The translations under genes and the position numbers were made by a program. Of a stretch of DNA of 7,403 bases, positions 1-7,403 are shown piece after piece. Every line of letters begins with the position of its first letter. Within the stretch, counting starts at the first letter, position 1. A model generated the notes under the pieces. That model saw nothing but the letters and a program-made list of their open reading frames with translations, had not been told where the DNA came from and ran no database searches. Source of the DNA: Desulfobulbus sp. (lineage in GTDB: Bacteria; Desulfobacterota; Desulfobulbia; Desulfobulbales; Desulfobulbaceae); contig JAGODN010000121.1 of the NCBI GenBank assembly GCA_017998195.1, positions 1-7,403 on the forward strand, in the 5' to 3' direction.

Positions 1-284
1 CCGCAACCGATCACCCCCTCGATCCGCCCCGAGACGAGCGAGAGCGTGGCCGAGAGACAGTGGAACACCGCCTCGATGCGGTCCGCGGCGATGAACCTGC
101 CGAGCAGGCTGCCCTCGACAAACGCCCCACCGTACAACGCGCCAACGAGCACGCCGTCGATCCGGTGAAAGGAAAAAACGATGAGCGAGGGCTGCGGGCT
201 GACCGGCTGGTCGGTGCGCACCGTCTGGACAACAAGGGCGAAGCGGCGGTTGTCGAGGTTGTAGCGGCGCACAAAGGGTTCCAT
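1..284 (-). CDS. Small conserved protein, 3' end outside window (possible 'n-acetylglutamate synthase'-named family)
   Basis: This reading frame starts at an ATG at 284 (minus strand) and stays open for 94 codons to the window edge, so the C-terminus is missing. The start is supported by a GGAGGA Shine-Dalgarno directly upstream and by a near-consensus sigma54 promoter about 80 bases further up. The protein begins MEPFVRRYNLDNRRFALVV. Its middle has FHRIDGVLVGALYGGAFVEG, then GSLLGRF, a short acidic turn and SGRIEGVIG. This recalls the roughly 110-residue beta-rich proteins with a YxGGxIxxGxLIG pattern that databases label n-acetylglutamate synthase. That name is not backed by biochemistry as far as I know and should not be read as an arginine-pathway role. 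No signal peptide or membrane segment is visible. It is divergent from the sigma54 activator gene and shares its control region, so it is a likely target of that activator. Coding status is fairly secure; the family is tentative. Confidence 0.7.
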   Translation of the reverse strand, partial: MEPFVRRYNLDNRRFALVVQTVRTDQPVSPQPSLIVFSFHRIDGVLVGALYGGAFVEGSLLGRFIAADRIEAVFHCLSATLSLVSGRIEGVIGC

Positions 285-286
285 GC

Positions 287-292
287 TCCTCC
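287..292 (-). promoter_or_regulatory. Ribosome binding site of the leftward gene
   Basis: Read on the minus strand this is GGAGGA, followed by two bases (GC) and then the ATG at 284. The match to the anti-Shine-Dalgarno is strong, although the spacing is short. It is the best ribosome site in the window and fixes the start of the leftward gene. Confidence 0.6.
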
Positions 293-363
293 GGTCGGCG
301 GGTCCCGGTCGGGCGGCCGGCAGGTCCGGTCGCGGCCAGGGGGGGTGGTCTGCAGATCTGTGT

Positions 364-380
364 TGCGAGAACCGTGCCAG
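364..380 (-). promoter_or_regulatory. Sigma54 (-24/-12) promoter for the leftward gene
   Basis: The minus strand reads CTGGCACGGTTCTCGCA. Against the sigma54 consensus YTGGCACGRNNNTTGCW every fixed position matches except one T (C here). The invariant GG (378-377) and GC (366-365) are separated by exactly ten bases. With the C of GC at -12, transcription would start near 353, leaving a leader of about 68 bases before the ATG at 284. The adjacent gene on the other strand encodes a sigma54 activator, which supports the call. This is a consensus match only. Confidence 0.75.
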
Positions 381-427
381 CCCGCCCTTCGCCCCGTTTC
401 AGGGGGATAGGCAGGTTGCCCCGTCCC

Positions 428-447
428 TTTTTCCATATATGGCAAAA
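428..447. promoter_or_regulatory. Palindromic operator / upstream activating site 1
   Basis: The sequence is TTTTTCCATATATGGCAAAA, an inverted repeat of 20 bases in which nine of ten base pairs are symmetric; only the T/C pair flanking the core breaks it. The core CCATATATGG is a perfect palindrome. It sits in an AT-rich island within otherwise very GC-rich DNA. Its centre is about 85 bases upstream of the predicted start of the leftward sigma54 promoter, a usual distance for an activator's enhancer site. It is the best candidate binding site for the Fis-type HTH of the activator encoded at 518. Which protein binds is inferred. Confidence 0.6.
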
Positions 448-450
448 CAA

Positions 451-470
451 TCTTCCCAAATATGGAAATA
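451..470. promoter_or_regulatory. Operator-like element, site 2
   Basis: This is a second copy of the same design, with core CCAAATATGG (456-465) and an A-rich right flank. Its centre is 23 bases, about two helical turns, from that of the first palindrome, so two dimers could bind on the same face of the helix. It is less symmetric than site 1. It lies immediately upstream of the -24 element of the rightward sigma54 candidate and overlaps the -35 of the alternative sigma70 candidate. Binding here could therefore affect expression of the activator gene itself. Confidence 0.45.
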
Positions 471-487
471 TTGGCTAAAGTTTCGCT
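471..487 (+). promoter_or_regulatory. Candidate sigma54 promoter for the activator gene (sigma70 alternative overlaps)
   Basis: The sequence TTGGCTAAAGTTTCGCT has GG (473-474) and GC (485-486) exactly ten bases apart and matches YTGGC at the -24 end, but the ACG after it and one T of TTGC are missing. The predicted start is near 498, about 20 bases before the ATG at 518. An overlapping sigma70 reading is possible: TTCCCA (453-458), 17 bases, TAAAGT (476-481), each 4 of 6 to consensus. Activators of this class are often made from sigma70 promoters and regulate themselves, so either may be used. Confidence 0.45.
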
Positions 488-504
488 ATTTGGAAAATCT
501 TCAC

Positions 505-508
505 AGGA
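505..508 (+). promoter_or_regulatory. Ribosome binding site of the activator gene
   Basis: AGGA lies nine bases before the ATG at 518. An in-frame TAA at 476-478 and the absence of any ATG, GTG or TTG between it and 518 make 518 the only possible standard start. Confidence 0.5.
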
Positions 509-517
509 CCGGGGACC

Positions 518-2074
<1,557 letters not shown>

Positions 2075-2111
2075 AGGAAAAATCCGCCGTCCTCGGCCCG
2101 CAGCCCCCCCC

Positions 2112-2128
2112 GGGGCACGAATTCTGTT
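2112..2128 (+). promoter_or_regulatory. Weak sigma54-like promoter upstream of the efflux operon
   Basis: The sequence GGGGCACGAATTCTGTT matches the GGCACGR block of the -24 region and TG of the -12 region at the correct spacing, but the invariant GC is GT here and the first two bases do not fit. If used, transcription would start near 2139 with a leader of about 95 bases. An alternative sigma70 reading, TTGTTT (2127-2132), 17 bases, TACCCT (2150-2155), is only 3 of 6 in each box. The rest of the 2075-2233 gap shows no convincing terminator, so read-through from the activator gene is also possible. Confidence 0.3.
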
Positions 2129-2233
2129 GTTTCGGCCGGTGCTTTCCACTACCCTGACACGTCGGCAACTGCTGGTCCGACACCGCGCCGCACCACCACT
2201 CCCGAGTCTCTCTGCCCACCCGAGCCTGCCTTC

Positions 2234-3691
2234 ATGCGTCCCTCGAACCCCTTGCCCGCCACCTGCCGCAACTGGCTGTTCGGTCTGCTCGCCCTGCTCG
2301 CGGCCGGGTGCGCGCCGGTCGGCCCGGACTACCAGCCGCCCGCGCTGGACCTGCCCGCGGGCTGGAGCCGCGGCCCGGAGCACAGCCAAAGAGCGGATGT
2401 CACCGCGCTGGCCCGCTGGTGGACCCTGTTCAACGACCCCACCCTGGACACGCTCATCACCCGGGCCGCCGCTGGTAGCCCGGACCTGCGCATCGCCGCG
2501 GCCCGGGTCCGTGAGGCCCGCGGCCAGCGGCGCCTGGCCGCAGCCGGCACCCTGCCCGCGGTGGACGCGACCGGCAGCTATACCACCAGCCGGCGCAGCG
2601 ACAACACCGGCGGCTCGGGGGGCAACGACGACCTGTTCTCGGCCGGGTTCGACGCGGCCTGGGAACTCGACCTGTTCGGCCGCCTGCAGCGCAGGGTGGA
2701 GGCAGCGGACGCCACCCTCCAGGCGAGCATGGAGGAGCACCGCGACGCGCTCGTCACCCTCTCCGCCGAGGTGGCGCGCACCTACATGGAACTGCGCACC
2801 GCCGAGCACCGGCTGGCCATCGCCCGCGACACCATCCGCCTGCAGGAGCAGACCAGCGAACTGGTGCACGGCAAGTTCGCCCTCGGCCTGGCCGGCCGGC
2901 TCGAGATCCACCAGACCGACAGCCTGCTCGCCCTCAGCCGCGCCGAGGTGCCCACCCTGGAGACCGCCGCGGCCCAGGCCACGCACCGGCTGGCCCTGCT
3001 GCTGGGCGAGCAGCCCGCCGACCTCGGCCGGGTGGCCGGACAGGTCGGCCGGATCCCGCAGGTGCCCGCCCATCTGCCCCTGACCCTGCCCTCGGACCTG
3101 CTCCGCCAGCGGCCCGACATTCGCGCCGCCGAACGCCAACTGGCCGCGGCCACGGCCACCGTGGGCGCAACCGTGGCCGAACTCTTTCCCCGCTTCTCGC
3201 TCGGTGCCCTGCTCGGCCTGCAGGCGAGTTCGCTCGGCGACCTGCTCAGCCGCTCGAGCCGTTTCTGGACGATCGGTCCGGCGGTGCGCTGGCCGCTGTT
3301 CGACGCAGGCGCCATCCGGGCCGGGATCGAGATCAGCGAGGCGCGGCGCGACCAGGCCCGGGTCGGGTACGAAAAGACCCTGCTCACCGCCCTTGCCGAG
3401 ACCGAGGACGCGCTCGTCGCCCTGGACCGCGAACGGGTGAAACAGCAGCAGCTCGCCACAGCGGTGGTCGCCGCCGACCAGGCCCTGACCGCAGCCCGCG
3501 GCCTGTACACCGCCGGCCTGACCCCCTTCCTCAACGTCCTGCAGAGCGAGGCCACCCTGTTCCAGGCCCGGGACCGGCTGGCCGAAAGCGACCAGCGCCT
3601 GGCCCTGGCCCTGGTCGCCCTGTACAAGGCCCTGGGCGGCGGCTGGCAGAGCGCGGCCGCCGAACCCCACCCCGCCCCGCCGCCAACCTGA
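2234..3691 (+). CDS. Outer-membrane efflux factor lipoprotein (NodT/TolC family)
   Basis: This 485-residue protein should form the outer-membrane channel of the tripartite pump encoded with it. The N-terminus has a hydrophobic signal segment ending LLALLAAGC, with the likely lipidated cysteine at residue 26. It is followed by the typical VGPDYQPP and a RWWTLFNDPTLDTLI stretch. The two outer-membrane efflux repeats follow; landmarks are WELDLFGR in the first and LLRQRPDIRAAERQL (from about residue 289) and LFDAGAIRAG (from about 355) in the second. The C-terminus has YKALGGGW and a short Pro-rich tail. The length is normal for the family. The ATG at 2234 has no clear Shine-Dalgarno, but it is well placed for the signal peptide and no upstream in-frame start fits better. 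The membrane-fusion gene follows after 13 bases, so the two are surely co-transcribed. It is the first gene of the operon, which is less common than the last position for this component. Confidence 0.95.
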   Translation: MRPSNPLPATCRNWLFGLLALLAAGCAPVGPDYQPPALDLPAGWSRGPEHSQRADVTALARWWTLFNDPTLDTLITRAAAGSPDLRIAAARVREARGQRRLAAAGTLPAVDATGSYTTSRRSDNTGGSGGNDDLFSAGFDAAWELDLFGRLQRRVEAADATLQASMEEHRDALVTLSAEVARTYMELRTAEHRLAIARDTIRLQEQTSELVHGKFALGLAGRLEIHQTDSLLALSRAEVPTLETAAAQATHRLALLLGEQPADLGRVAGQVGRIPQVPAHLPLTLPSDLLRQRPDIRAAERQLAAATATVGATVAELFPRFSLGALLGLQASSLGDLLSRSSRFWTIGPAVRWPLFDAGAIRAGIEISEARRDQARVGYEKTLLTALAETEDALVALDRERVKQQQLATAVVAADQALTAARGLYTAGLTPFLNVLQSEATLFQARDRLAESDQRLALALVALYKALGGGWQSAAAEPHPAPPPT

Positions 3692-3704
3692 ACCGCCAAC
3701 GCCC

Positions 3705-4916
3705 ATGATCCGCCCCTGCCCTGTCCCCCACCCGCCGCGCCGGCGGTTTTTCCGGTGCCGCCTGTTTGCCGTGCTCATCGCCTGCCTGCTGCCCCTCGCC
3801 CTCATCGGCTGCCCGGGCGACCGGAACGACCGACCCAAGGAGCGCAAGCGCCCGACCGTGCCGGTGACCATTGCCCGGAGCCGCACCGCCACCGTGCCGG
3901 TGGAACTGGCCGCCACTGCCCACATCGAGTCCCCGGCCGCGGTGGCGGTGCGCAGCCGGGTGACCGGCACGCTCGAAAAGGTCCACTTCACCGAGGGACA
4001 GGAGGTCGAGGCGGGTGCGCTGCTCTTCACCATCGACCCGCGGCCCTTTGCCGCGGTCCTGGCCCGGGCCGAGGCCGAGCTGGCCCGGGACCGGGCCGAA
4101 CTGGAGAACAGCCGGCGCGAACTGGCCCGCTACACCACGGCCGCGGCCAAGGGGTTCGTGTCCGCGGAACAGGCCGACCAGGCCGCCACCCGGGTGGCCA
4201 CCTTCAGCGCCGCGGTCAAGGCCGGCCAGGCCGCGGTGGACGCGGCCCGCCTGGAACTGGGCTTTGCCGCCATCCGCTCGCCCCTCACCGGCCGGACCGG
4301 CGAGGTCCGTGTGGATGCCGGCAACCTGGTGCGCGCCAATGACGAGACCGAGCTCGTCACCATCCACCAGATGGCGCCGGTGCACGCCGCCTGCACCCTG
4401 CCCGGCCGCCACCTGCCGCTCATCCGCCAACATCAGGCCGAGGCGCCGCTGGTTGCCCGCATCATCGATCCGGCCAACGGGTCCGCGCCGCTCATCGGCA
4501 CGCTCAGCTTCATCGACAACACCGTGGACCCGGCCACCGGCGCGATCCGCCTCATCGCCACCTTTGCCAACCGCGACCGCGCCCTCTGGCCCGGGCAGAT
4601 GGTGGACCTGCGCCTGCTGGTCACCGAGCGGCCGGACTGCGTGGTCGTGCCCGCCCGGGCGGTGCAGACCGGCCAGCAGGGGCCCTATGTGTACGTGGTC
4701 AAGACGGACACGACCGTGGCCGTCCGGCCGGTGACCCCGGGCCTGGCGTTTGGCGAAGAGCTGGTCATCGACCGGGGGCTTGCGGCCGGGGAGCGGGTGG
4801 TCACCGACGGCCAGCTGCTTCTTGCCGACGGGGTCAGCGTGCAGGAACGCAGCCCCACCGGCGCACCGGCCAGGCCGGCCGCGAACGCTGAAAAACCCGC
4901 CGGAAACACACCATGA
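3705..4916 (+). CDS. RND efflux periplasmic adaptor (membrane-fusion lipoprotein, MdtA/AcrA type)
   Basis: This 403-residue adaptor links the inner-membrane pump to the outer-membrane channel. A basic N-terminus and hydrophobic segment end in LALIGC, giving a lipidated cysteine at residue 36, as in AcrA. The first lipoyl half is at about 80-114 (VTGTLEKVHFTEGQEVEAG, then FTIDPRPF). It is followed by an Ala/Glu/Arg-rich helical hairpin (about 115-185) and the second lipoyl half FAAIRSPLTGRTGEV (about 186-200). The beta-barrel and membrane-proximal domains follow (TVDPATGAIRL, FANRDRALWPGQMVDLRL, VPARAVQTGQQGPYVYVV), then an Ala/Pro-rich tail. These later motifs are close to those of the MdtA branch. 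The start lacks a visible Shine-Dalgarno, so translation may be coupled to the gene 13 bases upstream. Its stop overlaps the start of the pump gene as ATGA (4913-4916), a sign of tight translational coupling. Confidence 0.95.
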   Translation: MIRPCPVPHPPRRRFFRCRLFAVLIACLLPLALIGCPGDRNDRPKERKRPTVPVTIARSRTATVPVELAATAHIESPAAVAVRSRVTGTLEKVHFTEGQEVEAGALLFTIDPRPFAAVLARAEAELARDRAELENSRRELARYTTAAAKGFVSAEQADQAATRVATFSAAVKAGQAAVDAARLELGFAAIRSPLTGRTGEVRVDAGNLVRANDETELVTIHQMAPVHAACTLPGRHLPLIRQHQAEAPLVARIIDPANGSAPLIGTLSFIDNTVDPATGAIRLIATFANRDRALWPGQMVDLRLLVTERPDCVVVPARAVQTGQQGPYVYVVKTDTTVAVRPVTPGLAFGEELVIDRGLAAGERVVTDGQLLLADGVSVQERSPTGAPARPAANAEKPAGNTP

Positions 4917-7403
4917 ACAGCGGCCTCTCGGACCTGTTCATCCGCCGGCCGGTGATGACCGTGCTGGTGATGACGAGCATCCTCCTGTTTGGCCTGATCG
5001 GCTACCGCCAGCTGGCCATCAGCGACCTGCCCAACGTCGATTTTCCCACCATCCTGGTGAGCGCCAACCTGCCCGGGGCGAGCGCCGACACCATGGCCTC
5101 GACCGTGGCCACGGTACTCGAGAAGCAGTTCGCCACCATCGCCGGGCTCGACTCGATGAACTCGGTGAGCAGTTCCGGCGCCACCCGCATCACCCTGCAG
5201 TTCTCGCTCGACCGCGACATCGACGCCGCCGCCCAGGACGTGCAGACCGCCATCTCGCTCGCCGCCCGCCGCCTGCCCGACGCCATGCCCTCGCCGCCCT
5301 CATTCCGCAAGACCAACCCGGCGGCCGACCCGATCATCTACGTGGCCCTGAGCAGCCCCACCCTGCCGCTCTCCACCCTGGACCGCTACGGCCAGACCAT
5401 GAGCGAACGGCTGTCCATGGTCAACGGCGTGGCCCAGGTGACCCTGCGCGGCACGCAGAAGTACGCGGTGCGCATCCAGCTCGACCCGCGCGCCCTGGAA
5501 GGCCTCGACCTGGACGCGGACCAGGTGGCCCGGGCGGTGTCCAGTCAGAACGCCAACAAGCCCATGGGCCGGCTCATCGGCCCGGACCGCATCCTCACCC
5601 TGGAGGCCAACGGCGAACTGGAGGAGGCCGCGCCCTACCGGGAGGTGGTGGTGGCCGTGCGCGAGGGGAGGCCGATCCGGCTGAGCGAGGTGGCCCGGGT
5701 CACGGACAGCGTCGAGGACGACCAGTCCGGGGCCTGGTTCTTCACCACCGATTCGCGCGCCCAGACCATCATCCTGGCGGTGGAAAAGCAGCCGGGCATG
5801 AACACCATCGAGGTGGCGGACGCGGTGCGCGACCTGCTGCCGGAAATGGCGGCAAGCCTGCCCGCCTCGATCCGCCTGGCCGTGCTGCGGGACGCCAGCG
5901 TCGCCATCCGCGCCTCGGTGGCGGACATCCAGTTCACCCTGCTGCTCACCTTAGGCCTGGTGGTGCTGGTCATCTTCCTGTTCATCCGCAACCTGCGGGC
6001 CACGGTCATTCCCAGCCTGAGCCTGCCCATGTCGGTGATCGGCACCTTCGCGGTCATGGCCACGCTCGGCTACAGCCTGAACAACATGTCGCTGATGGCG
6101 CTGACGCTGGCCGTGGGCTTCGTGGTCGACGACTCCATCGTGGTGCTCGAGAACATCGTCCGCCACCTGGAGATGGGCAAGAGCCGGGTGCAGGCGGCCC
6201 TGGACGGGGCCCGCGAGGTGGGGTTCACGATCATCTCCATGACGCTGTCGCTGGTGGCCATCTTCATCCCCCTGCTGTTCCTCACCGGGCTGATGGGGCG
6301 GCTGTTCCGCGAGTTTTCGGTGACCATCGCCGCGGCCGTGCTGGTCAGCGGCCTGATCAGCCTGACGCTCGTGCCCATGCTCTGTAGCCGCTACCTGGGC
6401 GAGCACGCCCTGGCCGGTCGGGGCCGCCTCTACCGGGCCACCGAGGGCGCCTACCAGTGGCTGGTGGATCGGTACAGCCAGAGCCTGTTGTTCGTGCTCC
6501 GCCACCGGGTGGCGACCATGGTCTTCTCCCTGGCCATCCTCGTGGCCACCGGGGTGCTTTTCAAGGTGGTGCCCAAGGGGTTCATTCCGGCCGAGGACCG
6601 CGACTTTATCATGGTCTCCACCCAGACCGAACAGGGCATCGCCTGGACCGCCTTGGTCGAGCGGATGATGGCGCTGGGCGGGATCGTCCAGGAGCATCCG
6701 GCGGTGGACCGGTTCATGGTCCACGCCTCCACCTCGGGCATGATGATGGTCGTGCTCAAGCCGCGCGCCGAGCGGGAGCTGAGCGCCGACGAGGTGATCC
6801 GCGACCTGCGGCCGCAGCTGAACACCGTGCCCGGCATCCGCGCCATGCTGGTCAACCCCTTGCCGGTGAACGTGGGCGGCCGCCGCTCGCGCAGCCTCTA
6901 CCAGCTGACCCTGCAGAGCGTGGACACCCCGGCCCTGTACGCGGCGGCCGCTCAGCTGGAGCGGGTGATGCGGGACAACCCGGAGCTGACCGACGTGAGT
7001 TCCGACCTGGAGATGGCCAACCCGGAACTGCGCCTGGACATCGACCGCGACCGGGCGCTGTTGCTCGGGGTCTCGCCCGAACGCATCCAGGACGCGCTCT
7101 ACTCGGCCTACGGCCAGCGCGAGGTGTCGACCATCTTCGGCGCCAACGACCAGTACAGCGTGCTGCTCGAATACCTGCCCGAGTTCCGCGCTGACACGGG
7201 CGCGCTCGACCGGCTGCACCTGCGCAGCGACACCGGCCGGCTGGTGCCGCTTGCGGCGGTGGCCTCGGTGCACGAAAGGCTGGGGCCGTTGTCGGTCAAC
7301 CACTCGGGCCAGCTGCCGAGCGTGACCCTGTCATTCAATGTCCGCCAGGGCGTGGCCCTGGGCAAGGCCCTGGCCGATCTGCAGGCCGTGGTCGATACCA
7401 CCC
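4913..7403 (+). CDS. RND multidrug efflux transporter, MdtB/MdtC-like (3' end outside window)
   Basis: This inner-membrane, proton-driven drug exporter of the HAE-1 type is seen to residue 830 of an expected roughly 1030. It starts MNSGLSDLFIRRPVMTVLV, with TM1 at about 14-31, then the periplasmic porter loop (DLPNVDFPTILVSANLPGAS at 38-57). TM2 starts at about 341. TM4 carries the proton-relay aspartates D406-D407 in FVVDDSIVVLEN, equivalent to AcrB D407/D408. TM7 is at about 533-551, followed by PKGFIPAEDRDF and the second porter loop up to the edge. The relay lysine and TM8-12 lie outside the window. The stretches GASADTMASTVATVLE, SLNNMSLMALTLAVGFVVDDSIVVLEN and EVGFTIISMTLSLVAIFIPLL place it with MdtB/MdtC rather than AcrB. 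MdtB and MdtC form mixed trimers in E. coli, so a second pump gene may follow. The start overlaps the adaptor stop by four bases. No frameshift or internal stop was seen on translating the frame. Confidence 0.95.
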   Translation, partial: MNSGLSDLFIRRPVMTVLVMTSILLFGLIGYRQLAISDLPNVDFPTILVSANLPGASADTMASTVATVLEKQFATIAGLDSMNSVSSSGATRITLQFSLDRDIDAAAQDVQTAISLAARRLPDAMPSPPSFRKTNPAADPIIYVALSSPTLPLSTLDRYGQTMSERLSMVNGVAQVTLRGTQKYAVRIQLDPRALEGLDLDADQVARAVSSQNANKPMGRLIGPDRILTLEANGELEEAAPYREVVVAVREGRPIRLSEVARVTDSVEDDQSGAWFFTTDSRAQTIILAVEKQPGMNTIEVADAVRDLLPEMAASLPASIRLAVLRDASVAIRASVADIQFTLLLTLGLVVLVIFLFIRNLRATVIPSLSLPMSVIGTFAVMATLGYSLNNMSLMALTLAVGFVVDDSIVVLENIVRHLEMGKSRVQAALDGAREVGFTIISMTLSLVAIFIPLLFLTGLMGRLFREFSVTIAAAVLVSGLISLTLVPMLCSRYLGEHALAGRGRLYRATEGAYQWLVDRYSQSLLFVLRHRVATMVFSLAILVATGVLFKVVPKGFIPAEDRDFIMVSTQTEQGIAWTALVERMMALGGIVQEHPAVDRFMVHASTSGMMMVVLKPRAERELSADEVIRDLRPQLNTVPGIRAMLVNPLPVNVGGRRSRSLYQLTLQSVDTPALYAAAAQLERVMRDNPELTDVSSDLEMANPELRLDIDRDRALLLGVSPERIQDALYSAYGQREVSTIFGANDQYSVLLEYLPEFRADTGALDRLHLRSDTGRLVPLAAVASVHERLGPLSVNHSGQLPSVTLSFNVRQGVALGKALADLQAVVDTT

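Noticed and set aside
433..442. CCATATATGG as a CArG box for a MADS-type factor.
   Set aside because: The match is exact, but such factors are eukaryotic and the window is plainly bacterial. A site for the adjacent activator is more sensible.
2104..2115. A run of eight C followed by GGGG after the activator gene, considered as a terminator hairpin.
   Set aside because: The stem would be only four pairs with no loop and no following T tract.
2161..2181. GTCGG ... CCGAC inverted repeat in the leader of the efflux operon, considered as an operator or attenuator.
   Set aside because: Only five base pairs around an 11-base spacer, likely by chance in DNA of this composition.
5951..7303. A 450-codon open frame on the minus strand opposite the pump gene, rich in His, Gln, Asp and Gly.
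   Set aside because: Low-complexity antisense shadow of the RND gene, with no ribosome site or recognisable domain.

Overview
The window is strongly GC-rich, with codons biased to G or C at the third position. The exception is a short AT-rich island at about 428-500. Tight gene packing, a sigma54 activator with the N-terminal signature FFRETTLRISSSL and a three-part RND efflux operon point to a high-GC Gram-negative bacterium. The activator looks most like those of Desulfobacterota (former Deltaproteobacteria), but this placement is inference from memory of the families.

Layout: (1) 1-284, minus strand: the first 94 codons of a small protein whose 3' end lies outside the window, tentatively in the family databases call 'n-acetylglutamate synthase'. 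(2) 285-517: a divergent control region. It holds a near-consensus sigma54 -24/-12 promoter reading left (364-380), two AT-rich palindromic elements (428-447 and 451-470), and a second sigma54-like promoter reading right (471-487). (3) 518-2074, plus strand: a GAF / AAA+ / Fis-type HTH sigma54 activator. (4) 2075-2233: a 159-base gap with a third, weaker sigma54-like match (2112-2128) and no convincing terminator. (5) 2234 to the window end, plus strand: an efflux operon of an outer-membrane factor lipoprotein (2234-3691), a membrane-fusion lipoprotein (3705-4916) and an MdtB/MdtC-type RND pump (4913 onward, cut off at residue 830).

How it may work together: the activator carries both the GAFTGA loop and Walker A/B motifs, so it should drive sigma54 promoters. 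The palindromes lie about 85 and 107 bases upstream of the predicted start of the leftward gene, a usual distance for an activator's upstream sites. They also sit close against the activator's own promoter, which would suit autoregulation. If the match at 2112-2128 is real, the same GAF-sensed signal would also switch on the pump. That would be an uncommon control arrangement for an RND operon. The pump's substrate and the GAF ligand cannot be read from the sequence.
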